Part shown: piece by piece, positions 7,165-14,523 of the stretch
Layout of the letters: each line of letters opens with the position of its first letter
Numbering within the stretch: the stretch's first letter is position 1
DNA from: CAZWKI01 sp964634645
GTDB taxonomy: Bacteria; Patescibacteriota; Patescibacteriia; UBA1558; S5-K13
NCBI GenBank assembly: GCA_964634645.1
Contig: CAZWKI010000017.1
Location: forward strand, 1 to 19,273
Length of the DNA: 19,273 nt
Direction: 5' to 3'
Notes under the pieces: generated by a model
Seen by the model: the letters and a program-made list of their open reading frames with translations, nothing else
Told to the model about the DNA's origin: nothing
The model's database searches: none
Translations under genes and position numbers: made by a program

Positions 7165-7180
7165 GTTATCCTCTTTGGGA

Positions 7181-7417
7181 TTATTGGTCTTGCCTTTCTT
7201 TTATTCGGATTACAATCTCACCGATTACGGGTGTTATTGAAGGGAGTTCAGCCATAATTATCATACATCCCATAGCAATCATACAAAGCCCAACAAGTGT
7301 GTGTTCGATTCCACCCTTGAAGAAGGCAGCAATCGTAGTAAGGTAAGCTCCAATAAGAATAAGGACAATGGCTAATATTGTTAAAGTTATTATTAGCGTA
7401 TTCCAGAGTGTTTTCAT
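7181..7417 (-). CDS. Small two-helix membrane protein, family unknown
   Basis: I do not recognise this 78-residue protein. It has two hydrophobic segments (about 6-33 and 38-57) separated by FFKGGIEH, followed by a short amphipathic, charged C-terminal end (EIVIRIKERQDQ), suggesting a hairpin in the cytoplasmic membrane. It differs from its surroundings in three ways. GC content is about 38 percent (89 of 237 bases by hand count), against roughly 28 percent in a sampled stretch of the next gene. A strong AGGAGG Shine-Dalgarno lies 5 nt before the ATG. The promoter is a perfect consensus. It is a single-gene unit between a bidirectional terminator and a divergent gene. High expression or recent acquisition would both fit. 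Confidence 0.75.
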   Translation of the reverse strand: MKTLWNTLIITLTILAIVLILIGAYLTTIAAFFKGGIEHTLVGLCMIAMGCMIIMAELPSITPVIGEIVIRIKERQDQ

Positions 7418-7433
7418 TGTTCCTCCTGCATTT

Positions 7434-7462
7434 CAGCTCAGGGCTTATATCCCTTAGTGCTG
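7434..7462 (-). promoter_or_regulatory. Leader hairpin upstream of the small membrane protein
   Basis: In the minus-strand leader, CAGC/GCTG (7459-7462 with 7434-7437) encloses AGGG/CCCT (7451-7454 with 7440-7443) around a 7-nt loop. It sits immediately upstream of the AGGAGG ribosome site, where it could tune translation or stabilise the mRNA. The stem is short, so its importance is uncertain. Confidence 0.4.
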
Positions 7463-7479
7463 ATGGTAAACATATATTA

Positions 7480-7508
7480 ATTATAGCATATATTTATTTT
7501 TTTGTCAA
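7480..7508 (-). promoter_or_regulatory. Perfect consensus promoter of the small membrane protein
   Basis: On the minus strand, TTGACA (7503-7508) and TATAAT (7480-7485) are spaced by exactly 17 nt, with an extended -10 TG dinucleotide immediately upstream. It is the strongest promoter seen in the window. The predicted leader to the ATG at 7417 is about 57 nt. Confidence 0.85.
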
Positions 7509-7553
7509 TAGTAAACCAAACACATAATTAAGGGCTTATAATTTCACTAAAGG

Positions 7554-7582
7554 TTGTTTTTCATCAACATTTCTTATATAAT
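7554..7582 (+). promoter_or_regulatory. Promoter upstream of the 7689 gene and pheST
   Basis: TTGTTT (7554-7559) and TATAAT (7577-7582) are separated by 17 nt, 106 nt before the start codon at 7689. The -10 is perfect and the -35 is partial. No other promoter candidate was seen before pheS. Confidence 0.5.
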
Positions 7583-7688
7583 TAATTCATGATTTCTGTT
7601 AAATAGATATCGAAAGGTTATTTTTATTATCTATCTGAATATTTTTAAGAACATTAAAAAAATATAATTGAGTAATTTTTAAAATAGG

Positions 7689-8075
7689 ATGAATTTACAA
7701 AAATTTATTATTTTTATGATTTTAGGAAGCCTACTGAGTCTAGTTGGCTTTTTGATGGTTTTGTTTTTTATAAATCCAAATGAGGCTGGTGTTTTTATTT
7801 ATTTATTATTTTATTTGAGTTTGGGTTTGTTTTCAGTTGGAACCCTAACTGTATTTGGATTTTTTATAAGAAAATCACTTTCAAAAAAAGAAATGGCTTT
7901 TACACAGGTAATTATTTCTTTTAGGCAAGCATTATGGATTTCAATCGTTTTATTAGTTTCACTTTTCTTGCAATCAAGGGAACTTTTAAATTGGATAAAT
8001 GAAATACTTTTAATATTAACTCTTGGACTTATTGAATTTTTCTTTATAAACACAAAAAACGAAACAGATAAATAA
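7689..8075 (+). CDS. Four-helix membrane protein of unknown function
   Basis: This 128-residue protein has about four hydrophobic segments (roughly 5-28, 34-61, 81-95 and 101-118) and no catalytic or binding motif that I recognise. Basic residues cluster in the central loop (RKSLSKKE, 62-69), placing that loop on the cytoplasmic side. It ends 27 nt before pheS on the same strand and is probably co-transcribed with it, though nothing links it functionally to tRNA charging. Base composition is like its AT-rich neighbours. No Shine-Dalgarno at usable spacing is present; the AGG abuts the ATG. Confidence 0.65.
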   Translation: MNLQKFIIFMILGSLLSLVGFLMVLFFINPNEAGVFIYLLFYLSLGLFSVGTLTVFGFFIRKSLSKKEMAFTQVIISFRQALWISIVLLVSLFLQSRELLNWINEILLILTLGLIEFFFINTKNETDK

Positions 8076-8102
8076 TTTTCCCCTTTAAGTGGGATAAAAA
8101 AT

Positions 8103-9143
8103 ATGGAAAATATACTAAAAAAAATAAAAGATCAAGCAATCAAAGAATTAAAAGATGCAAAGATTTCTGATGAAATAGAAAAATTAGAAAAAAAATATTT
8201 AGGACGTAACGGAGAATTCACAAAAGCCATAAAAAATATAAAAGATTTAGCAGAAGAAAAACGACCTATAATTGGAAAACTTGCAAATGAGATAAGAACT
8301 GAACTTGAAAATGGTTTTAATGAATTCAGATCTTTTGTAAACAAAGAAGCAAAAGAGATTAAGGAAAAAATTAGTTTTGATCCAACGCTTCAAGCAAACA
8401 AAAAAGAAATTGGTCATCTTCATCCCATTACAATTGTTCAAAATGAGCTTATAGATATTTTTAGATCCATGAGTTTTATGGTTCTTGATGGACCAGAGCT
8501 TGATGCAGAATATTATAATTTTGAAACTCTAAATATTCCAGAAAATCATCCGGCTCGTGATATGCAAGACACATATTTTATAAAATCAGATAAGGGAATG
8601 TATAAATCTCAGAAATTACTATTAAGAACCCACACCTCTAATATGGAGGTTAGGGCAATGCAAGAATATGGAGCACCTCTTTATGCAATATTTCCAGGAA
8701 AATGTTACAGAAACGAATCAATAGATGCCAGTCATGATAACACATTTTATCAATTAGAGGGACTTGTAGTTGACAAAGATGCTTCAATAGCAAATTTAAT
8801 TGCAATAATGAACGAATTTTTATCCCAGTTATTTAAAAGACAAGTGAGAACAAGACTTAGGCCCGGATATTTTCCATTTGTTGAGCCAGGATTTGAATTA
8901 GATTTGGAATGTTTATTATGTAATGGTGAAGGATGTGCGGTTTGTAAAAATAATGGATGGTTAGAATTTTTGGGTTGTGGACTCAGTCATCCAAATGTTT
9001 TGCGTCAAGGAGGTCTTGATCCAAAAGAATGGAATGGGTTTGCTTTTGGAATGGGCGTGACAAGACTTGTAATGCTTATGTATGGAATAGATGATATAAG
9101 ACTTATGAATTCGGGGGATTTGAGATTTACTAAACAATTTTAA
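8103..9143 (+). CDS. pheS: Phenylalanyl-tRNA synthetase alpha subunit
   Basis: PheS is the catalytic subunit of the alpha2-beta2 enzyme that charges tRNA-Phe. The N-terminal 85 or so residues form the charged coiled coil that contacts tRNA. The class II core begins at GHLHPITIVQNELIDIFRSM. Motif 2 is represented by LRTHTSNMEVRAMQ and CYRNESIDASHDNTFYQLEG, and motif 3 by GFAFGMGVTRLVMLMYGIDDIR. Before motif 3, a CLLC...CAVC stretch (about residues 277-287) offers four closely spaced cysteines that could bind zinc, a variant found in part of the family. At 346 residues the length is normal. It follows the membrane protein gene by 27 nt and precedes pheT by 98 nt. A weak GGGA lies about 11 nt upstream of the ATG. 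Confidence 0.96.
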   Translation: MENILKKIKDQAIKELKDAKISDEIEKLEKKYLGRNGEFTKAIKNIKDLAEEKRPIIGKLANEIRTELENGFNEFRSFVNKEAKEIKEKISFDPTLQANKKEIGHLHPITIVQNELIDIFRSMSFMVLDGPELDAEYYNFETLNIPENHPARDMQDTYFIKSDKGMYKSQKLLLRTHTSNMEVRAMQEYGAPLYAIFPGKCYRNESIDASHDNTFYQLEGLVVDKDASIANLIAIMNEFLSQLFKRQVRTRLRPGYFPFVEPGFELDLECLLCNGEGCAVCKNNGWLEFLGCGLSHPNVLRQGGLDPKEWNGFAFGMGVTRLVMLMYGIDDIRLMNSGDLRFTKQF

Positions 9144-9172
9144 TAAAAGTACTAAGTTATAAAGTCAAAAGT

Positions 9173-9226
9173 TTATAAAGTTATAAATAATATTATTTTA
9201 AAAATTATAATTTTATAACTTTATAA
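9173..9226. repeat. Octad-word inverted repeat between pheS and pheT
   Basis: Positions 9173-9187 pair perfectly with 9212-9226 (15 bp, 24-nt loop). The arms are made of repeated GTTATAAA-like words and share the 10-mer AAAGTTATAA and its complement with the element at 6746-6813. The right arm ends 15 nt before the pheT start codon. There is no T run, so termination is unlikely within this expected operon. Confidence 0.7.
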
Positions 9227-9241
9227 CATTAAACTAATCTT

Positions 9242-11677
9242 ATGTTGATATCTCTTAAATGGTTAAAAAAATACGTTGATATTCCAATTAATATGAAGCC
9301 AGAAGATCTTGCTTCAAAAATTACGATGTCAATTTTAGAAGTTGAAGATATTATACAACAAGATGAAAATCTTGATAATATTGTGGTTGGAAAAATTATA
9401 GATATTAGTGATCATCCAGATGCTAATAAATTAAAAGTAGTCCAAGTTGATGTTGGAAAATATGGAATATTAAAAGTTGTTTGTGGCGGAAATAATTTAA
9501 GAAAAGATATGACGGTTCCAGTTGCACTCATTGGTTCGCGTGTGAAATGGCATGGACAAGGAGAGCTTGTTACAATAGAGAAGACAAAAATTAGGGGTAT
9601 TGAATCAGAGGGTATGATTGCAGCAGCTGAAGAAATTGGTTTGCCATCAAAATATAATATAGAGGGTGGAATTGCGGATTTGAGTTTAGATGAATCTTTT
9701 ATCGGAATGAACATAAAAGAGGCTCTTAATTTAGACGACGTAATATTTGATATTGACAATAAATCACTTACAAACAGACCGGATTTGTGGGGTCATATTG
9801 GAATTGCAAGAGAAATTTCCGCGCTTTTAAATGTGAAGTTTAAATCTTTTAATATCAATGAAAAAATAATTGAACCAATAGATAAATCATGCAATTTTTC
9901 TGTTGAAATACTTTCAAAAGAGGCATGTCCAAGATATACGGGAATTGTTGTAAAAAATATAAAAGTTGCAAAATCTCCAGATTGGCTTGTGAGAGATTTG
10001 GAAAGCGTTGGTATGAGATCAGTAAATAATATTGTTGATATTACAAATTTTGTAATGATGGACCTTGGTCAACCAATGCACGCATTTGATTTGAGTAAGA
10101 TAAAAGAATCAAAAATTATTGTAAGATATGCCAAAGATAAAGAGAAATTTACAACGCTTGATGATCAGAAAATAATTTTATCAAAAACCGATTTACTTAT
10201 TTGTGACAATGAAAAACCACTCGCTATTGCAGGAATTATGGGTGGTAAAAATAGCGAAATAATAAATAGTACTACATGTATATTTTTAGAATCTGCAAAT
10301 TTTGATGCAACCACAATTAGAAAAACATCGGGCAGATTGGGACTTAGGACTGATTCAAGTTCAAGATTTGAAAAATCACTAGATCCAAATATTACAAAGG
10401 AAGCATTACTTAGAGCCGTAGAGCTTATAAAACAATTAGAATTAACATCTTTTACTTGCGGTAAAATTATTGATGAAAATAATTCAAAAAGAATCATTCC
10501 AATTATAAATATTTCTCTAGATTTGATTTATAGGAGAATAGGAAAAACAATAGCATTGAAAGATATTGTAAATATATTGGAAAGATTAAATTTTGATGTT
10601 AAAACAAAAAAGAATGAGTTAGAAGTTACGGTTCCTTCGTATAGGGCCGGTAAAGACGTAACAATACAAGAAGATTTAATAGAAGAAATAGCAAGAATAT
10701 ATTGCTATGAAAATATTGAGCCCGCTATGCCATTTATAAGACTCAAATCAAACACAATAGACCCAATGGTTTCTTATGAAAGAAGGCTTAAAAATTTTGT
10801 ATTTCATGATTTGGCATACAATGAAGTATCTAATTATTCTATGATTTCAGAAGAAGACATAAAAAAGCTTGGCTCCAAAACAGAAGACTATATAGAAATC
10901 TTAAATGCGGTTTCAAAAAATATAAAATTTTTAAGAAATAGTCTCAGTTTGAATTTATTGAAAAATGTAAGTGATAATTTAAGATATTTCAAAAATTTTA
11001 AGCTTTTTGAGGTTGGAAGAATATTCAAAAAAGACAAAGGAGATTTTAAGGCAAATAAAGAAGGAAAAGATTTCTTGCCATTTCAAGATAAGTATTTTGC
11101 AATTGCATCAACTGGAAATAAAAATGGATATTTTGATGTTAAGGGCGATTTTGAAATTCTACTCGAACAATTTAATATTAGATTCAAGGCCGTTGTTGCA
11201 ATCAATAATCTAACAAAAGATGGAACAATGCTAGAATATTTTGTCGATGATCAGAGTATTGGATTTTTGGGAGAACTAAAGGAAGATATTCTAAATAATT
11301 TTGATATAAAAGAAAAGGTTTATTATGCAGAGCTCAATATGAGCAAATCTTTGAAATATATAAAAGACAAAAAGGCATATAAACCACTTCCAAAATATCC
11401 TAGCATGACACAAGATATTTCAATGTTAATAAGTAGTAGTGTTTTGTGGGAAAACATAGAATCTTCAATTCACTCTATTTCTTCGCTTATAGAAGATATT
11501 CAGGTTTTTGATGTTTATGAGGGAGAAAATATTGAAAAAGGAAAAAAATCAATAGCATTTCATATAATATTTCACGACCCCAAAAGAACACTCGTAAGTA
11601 AAGAAGTAGAGGATGCAATGAGAGCTATAAAAAAAATGCTTACAGATAGTTTTAAAGTTAAAATAAGAGAACAGTAA
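9242..11677 (+). CDS. pheT: Phenylalanyl-tRNA synthetase beta subunit
   Basis: PheT is the large structural and editing subunit of the enzyme, 811 residues and full length. The N-terminus carries an EMAP-II-like tRNA-binding domain (about 40-150, with VVGKIIDISDHPDANKL). The DIDNKSLTNRPDLWGH segment (about 170-185) leads into the B3/B4 editing module (about 210-390, with GMRSVNNIVDITNFVM near 257 and GIMGG near 331). The B5 domain follows at about 410-485 (QEDLIEEIARIY near 477), then the catalytic-like core, and a C-terminal anticodon-binding FDX-ACB domain from about 719 (YPSMTQDIS) to the end. No Shine-Dalgarno precedes the ATG; instead the octad-word inverted repeat lies just upstream. 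Confidence 0.96.
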   Translation: MLISLKWLKKYVDIPINMKPEDLASKITMSILEVEDIIQQDENLDNIVVGKIIDISDHPDANKLKVVQVDVGKYGILKVVCGGNNLRKDMTVPVALIGSRVKWHGQGELVTIEKTKIRGIESEGMIAAAEEIGLPSKYNIEGGIADLSLDESFIGMNIKEALNLDDVIFDIDNKSLTNRPDLWGHIGIAREISALLNVKFKSFNINEKIIEPIDKSCNFSVEILSKEACPRYTGIVVKNIKVAKSPDWLVRDLESVGMRSVNNIVDITNFVMMDLGQPMHAFDLSKIKESKIIVRYAKDKEKFTTLDDQKIILSKTDLLICDNEKPLAIAGIMGGKNSEIINSTTCIFLESANFDATTIRKTSGRLGLRTDSSSRFEKSLDPNITKEALLRAVELIKQLELTSFTCGKIIDENNSKRIIPIINISLDLIYRRIGKTIALKDIVNILERLNFDVKTKKNELEVTVPSYRAGKDVTIQEDLIEEIARIYCYENIEPAMPFIRLKSNTIDPMVSYERRLKNFVFHDLAYNEVSNYSMISEEDIKKLGSKTEDYIEILNAVSKNIKFLRNSLSLNLLKNVSDNLRYFKNFKLFEVGRIFKKDKGDFKANKEGKDFLPFQDKYFAIASTGNKNGYFDVKGDFEILLEQFNIRFKAVVAINNLTKDGTMLEYFVDDQSIGFLGELKEDILNNFDIKEKVYYAELNMSKSLKYIKDKKAYKPLPKYPSMTQDISMLISSSVLWENIESSIHSISSLIEDIQVFDVYEGENIEKGKKSIAFHIIFHDPKRTLVSKEVEDAMRAIKKMLTDSFKVKIREQ

Positions 11678-11698
11678 ATATTTTCAATTTTTAATTTA

Positions 11699-11731
11699 GC
11701 TCGCCTTGTCGTAGCCTACGTGAAGCCAGGC
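11699..11731 (+). repeat. Copy 1 of a GC-rich dispersed element
   Basis: The core at 11700-11718 matches, in inverted orientation, the core at 14400-14418 at 16 of 19 positions. The similarity continues into a following GAAGCCAGG-like part. The element contains the short palindromic CGTA/TACG pair and is far richer in GC than the AT-rich surroundings. It begins 22 nt after the pheT stop codon. Confidence 0.65.
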
Positions 11732-11739
11732 AATTTTCT

Positions 11740-11794
11740 ATTGATTTATTATTAAGCTATTTATTAAATAAAAAATAATAAATAGTAAATCAAT
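11740..11794. repeat. Large intergenic hairpin built from heptad words
   Basis: ATTGATTTA (11740-11748) and CTATTTATTA (11757-11766) pair with the contiguous right arm 11776-11794, leaving an 8-nt bulge on the left and a 9-nt loop. The right arm is a run of 7-base words, AATAATA then AATAGTA then AATCAAT (11774-11794). Function unknown; there is no clear T run to call it a terminator. Confidence 0.6.
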
Positions 11795-11810
11795 TTCAAA
11801 ATTAGAGAAT

Positions 11811-11839
11811 AATAAATAATAAATCTCGCTCGAGCGAGA
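11811..11839. repeat. Heptad repeat and GC-rich 16-nt palindrome before the 11851 gene
   Basis: Two tandem AATAAAT units (11811-11824) run into the perfect palindrome TCTCGCTCGAGCGAGA (11824-11839), which ends 11 nt before the ATG at 11851. As RNA it would form a 6-bp GC-rich stem with a TCGA tetraloop next to the start codon, a natural place to affect initiation. Confidence 0.65.
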
Positions 11840-11850
11840 CAAATAACACT

Positions 11851-12204
11851 ATGTATGAAATAAAAAAAATAATGCCATTTTCTTTGGCAAAATATCTTTC
11901 GTTATTAGCTGGGATAATATTTTTATTATCAGGGATAGCTCAACTTGTTTTTTCTACAAACATACAGGCAGGCTTAATTTATATTTTAGTAACGGTCATA
12001 GTAGCATGTTTATTTTTTTGGATAGTTGGATATTTATTTGCGATTATTTATAATTGGTCTATATCTAAAACAAGAGGAATTATTATAGATATGGATGAAA
12101 TAAATTTAGAATCATTGAATAAAATAAAACAAAAAAATGATTTTGAAAAACAAGAAATAAAAAACGAAGAAGAAAAAGATTCTAGTGATAAATTTGTTGT
12201 ATAA
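11851..12204 (+). CDS. Two-helix membrane protein with acidic tail, unknown function
   Basis: I cannot assign this 117-residue protein. It has two membrane helices (about 12-34 and 40-67), then an aromatic YNW segment (67-69), ISKTRGIIIDMDEI (71-84), and a highly charged tail to residue 117 rich in Glu, Lys and Asp. The tail is probably cytoplasmic and disordered. The first residues (MYEIKKIMPFSLAKY) form a short polar lead-in rather than a signal peptide. It lies alone between the long gap after pheT and the terminator at 12236, with gyrB downstream under its own promoter. No Shine-Dalgarno is evident; the GC-rich palindrome ends 11 nt before the start. Confidence 0.65.
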   Translation: MYEIKKIMPFSLAKYLSLLAGIIFLLSGIAQLVFSTNIQAGLIYILVTVIVACLFFWIVGYLFAIIYNWSISKTRGIIIDMDEINLESLNKIKQKNDFEKQEIKNEEEKDSSDKFVV

Positions 12205-12235
12205 TTTAGCCTATTTTAAGCCAAAAAAATCAATC

Positions 12236-12265
12236 AAAATCATCTTGAAATATAGATGATTTTTT
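12236..12265 (+). terminator. Terminator of the 11851 gene, overlapping the gyrB promoter
   Basis: A 10-bp stem (12236-12245 with 12254-12263, 8-nt loop) ends in a T6 run at 12260-12265. The loop and left arm contain the gyrB -35 box, and the T run lies within that promoter's spacer. Confidence 0.75.
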
Positions 12266-12273
12266 GATATAAT
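12245..12273 (+). promoter_or_regulatory. Promoter of gyrB
   Basis: TTGAAA (12245-12250) and a perfect TATAAT (12268-12273) are spaced by 17 nt. Transcription should start near 12280, leaving a leader of about 40 nt before the gyrB ATG. Confidence 0.8.
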
Positions 12274-12319
12274 TAGTGCAGAATTCACAAGTGATTTTCT
12301 TTTATTTTATTAAAAAAAT

Positions 12320-14368
12320 ATGACAAAAAACGAAGAAAAAACAAAAAAAGTTGCAAAATATACTGCCGATGAAATTACTGTTTTAAAGGGACTTGATCCG
12401 GTTAGACGTAGGCCCGGAATGTATATTGGTAATACTGCTTCAACAGGACTTCACCATCTTATTTGGGAGGCGGTTGATAATGCTATTGATGAAGCAATGG
12501 CGGGATATTGCACTGATATAGTTATTAAAATTTTAGCAAAAAATAGAGTTTCTGTTTCTGATAATGGAAGAGGTATTCCTGTTGACGTTCATAAGGTTAG
12601 CAAAAAAAGCGCACTTGAAACCGTCATGACAACGCTTCATGCTGGTGGAAAATTTGGTGAAGATGGATATAAAGTTTCAGGCGGTCTTCACGGTGTTGGA
12701 ATTTCTGTTGTAAATGCATTATCAATCTGGATGAGAAGTGAAGTAAAAAGAGATGGAAAATTATTTTATCAAGAATATAAACAAGGCAAGGCATCTACAA
12801 AGTTAATGATAGCGGGGCGTGCAAGCGGAACTGGTACAACACAAATTTTTCAACCAGACCCAGAAATTTTTACAGTACTTGAATTTGACTTAAAAACAAT
12901 TCTCACCCACATGAGACAACAGGCATACTTGACAAGAGGGGTGAGAATAAAAATTATTGATGAAAGAGATGAAAAATTAAAAAAAGAAGATCAGCCATCA
13001 TACTCGTTTTATTTTGAGGGTGGTATTGCTTCATATGTAAAACATTTGAATCTAAACAATGAAGCACAGCACGAAAAAATATTTTATGTACAAAAAGAAA
13101 GAGATGCTATTCAAGTTGAAGTAGCTCTTCAATATACAAAAGATTTCAAATCCAATATTTATTGTTTTGCAAATAATATTTCAAATCCAGAGGGTGGAAT
13201 GCATCTTATTGGATTTAAGACAGCACTTTTGAAATGCCTAAATGATTACGCAAAAGAAAATAATATTTTAAAAGAAAAGGACGCTATCCTTACTTCAGAG
13301 GATATAAAAGAAGGTCTTACCGCCATTGTTTCAATAAAGCTTCAAGAACCTCAATTTGAAGGTCAGACAAAAGCAAAGCTTGGAAACGTTGAGGCTCGCG
13401 GTATTGTTTATTCTGTTTTCAAAGATTATTTTTCAGCATATTTAAATGAAAATCCAAATGATGCAAAATTGATTCTTGCAAAGTGTCTTTTGGCTTCTCA
13501 GGCTAGAAACGCAGCCCGATCTGCTCGCGAAGCAGTTCTTAGAAAAGGAGCGCTCAAAGGATTCACACTTCCTGGAAAACTTGCAGATTGTTCAAGTCGC
13601 AAAGCAGAGCTCACAGAGATATTTATTGTTGAGGGAGACTCAGCAGGAGGAAGCGCAAAACAAGCAAGAGATAGAAATACCCAAGCAATTTTACCGCTTC
13701 GCGGAAAAATTTTAAACGTTGAAAGATCTCGACTTGATAAAATGCTTGCAAACAATGAAATAAAAGCAATTGTTATAGCGCTTGGTACAAATATAGGAGA
13801 GGATTTTGATTTAGATAAACTTAGATATCATAAAATTGTTATTATGACAGATGCTGATGTTGATGGAAGTCACATTAGAACGCTTCTTCTTACATTATTT
13901 TATAGATATTTTCCCGATTTGGTTCGTTCAGGATATGTTTACGCAGCTCAACCACCGCTTTATCAAATAAAACAAGGAACAAAATCCAAGTGGATTTATA
14001 GTGACGAAGAACTTCAATTAGTTATGAAAGAGTGGGGAATTAGTGCGGACGATGTAAAAATAGAAGAAGCATCTGTTGACGCTGAAGCCTTAGCAGACGA
14101 GAAAGAAGAAGAAGAAGAAGCTGAAAAAGAAAATAAAAAAACTTCTAACGCTTTCAATGTTCAGAGATACAAAGGTCTTGGAGAAATGAACCCAGAACAA
14201 CTTTGGACAACAACAATGAATCCAGAAACAAGAATGATGAAAAGAATCACAGTCGAAGACGCCGCTGAAGCAGATGAAATATTTGATAAACTTATGGGGT
14301 CTGAAGTTGAAAACAGAAAAAGATTTATTCAAACCCATGCTACAAATGTTAAGAATTTAGATATTTAG
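12320..14368 (+). CDS. gyrB: DNA gyrase subunit B
   Basis: This 682-residue ATPase subunit of type IIA topoisomerase introduces negative supercoils together with GyrA, which is not in the window. The GHKL ATPase domain shows VLKGLDPVRRRPGMYIG (21-37), N54 in AVDNAIDEA, the Mg/ATP loop DNGRGIP (81-87) and GGLHGVG (121-127). The transducer domain follows, then the TOPRIM domain with EGDSAGGSA (from about 437) and DADVDG (from about 511), and the C-terminal QRYKGLGEMNPEQLW. Between TOPRIM elements there is an acidic, lysine-containing linker (roughly 590-608, five consecutive Glu) encoded by a GAA-rich tract. ParE is an alternative, but the single copy seen and the ending close to GyrB's NLDI favour gyrase. 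No Shine-Dalgarno precedes the ATG. Confidence 0.92.
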   Translation: MTKNEEKTKKVAKYTADEITVLKGLDPVRRRPGMYIGNTASTGLHHLIWEAVDNAIDEAMAGYCTDIVIKILAKNRVSVSDNGRGIPVDVHKVSKKSALETVMTTLHAGGKFGEDGYKVSGGLHGVGISVVNALSIWMRSEVKRDGKLFYQEYKQGKASTKLMIAGRASGTGTTQIFQPDPEIFTVLEFDLKTILTHMRQQAYLTRGVRIKIIDERDEKLKKEDQPSYSFYFEGGIASYVKHLNLNNEAQHEKIFYVQKERDAIQVEVALQYTKDFKSNIYCFANNISNPEGGMHLIGFKTALLKCLNDYAKENNILKEKDAILTSEDIKEGLTAIVSIKLQEPQFEGQTKAKLGNVEARGIVYSVFKDYFSAYLNENPNDAKLILAKCLLASQARNAARSAREAVLRKGALKGFTLPGKLADCSSRKAELTEIFIVEGDSAGGSAKQARDRNTQAILPLRGKILNVERSRLDKMLANNEIKAIVIALGTNIGEDFDLDKLRYHKIVIMTDADVDGSHIRTLLLTLFYRYFPDLVRSGYVYAAQPPLYQIKQGTKSKWIYSDEELQLVMKEWGISADDVKIEEASVDAEALADEKEEEEEAEKENKKTSNAFNVQRYKGLGEMNPEQLWTTTMNPETRMMKRITVEDAAEADEIFDKLMGSEVENRKRFIQTHATNVKNLDI

Positions 14369-14388
14369 ATTTCAGATTTCAGATTTCC
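14368..14388. repeat. Heptad array directly after the gyrB stop codon
   Basis: Three tandem 7-base units read GATTTCA, GATTTCA, GATTTCC, starting on the last base of the gyrB TAG. The words are near-complements of the CTGAAAG units that precede groES at the other end of the same gap. Confidence 0.7.
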
Positions 14389-14421
14389 TGACTACGCCTT
14401 AGGCTTCGTCAAGGCGGGTAG
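14387..14421 (-). repeat. Copy 2 of the GC-rich dispersed element, hairpin-forming
   Basis: Read on the minus strand, 14400-14418 matches the core of the element at 11700-11718 at 16 of 19 positions, and 14387-14399 matches its flank. On the plus strand 14392-14400 can pair with 14411-14421 (9 bp, one 2-nt bulge, 10-nt loop). It is inverted relative to copy 1, and like copy 1 lies just after a gene's 3' end. Confidence 0.65.
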
Positions 14422-14450
14422 GGTTTAGAAATGTTGGTATTATTTATTAT

Positions 14451-14480
14451 AAAAAGTCCTGTTGTTTGGCGGGGCTTTTT
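14451..14480 (+). terminator. Terminator downstream of gyrB
   Basis: AAAAAGTCC (14451-14459) pairs with GGGCTTTTT (14472-14480), including one G-T pair, with a 12-nt loop. It ends in a T5 run and sits 4 nt before the groES -35 box. Confidence 0.75.
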
Positions 14481-14484
14481 CTTA

Positions 14485-14513
14485 TTGACATCTTTTTTTC
14501 TTTGATATAATAT
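14485..14513 (+). promoter_or_regulatory. Promoter of groES-groEL
   Basis: TTGACA (14485-14490) is followed by TAATAT at 14508-14513 (17-nt spacer), overlapping a perfect TATAAT at 14506-14511 (15-nt spacer). Transcription would begin close to the CIRCE element at 14524. Confidence 0.78.
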
Positions 14514-14523
14514 TATATAAGAA

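Noticed and set aside
7440..7540. Direct repeat AGGGCTTATA at 7440-7449 and 7531-7540
   Set aside because: Only a 10-mer in two copies within 100 nt. It flanks the small membrane protein promoter but shows no target-site or inverted structure, so chance is reasonable.
9173..9226. pheS-pheT gap hairpin as a T-box or terminator
   Set aside because: There is no T-box consensus and no T run. The stem is AT-only repeat words, unlike a Phe leader attenuator.
14104..14135. GAA-rich tract in gyrB as a frameshifting or phase-variable microsatellite
   Set aside because: The unit length is a multiple of three, the frame is maintained, and acidic linkers at this place are variable in GyrB.
14090..14338. 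Phe/Ser-rich minus-strand reading frame opposite gyrB
   Set aside because: It is the antisense of the GAA-rich acidic linker and conserved C-terminus of GyrB, with no independent coding signal.
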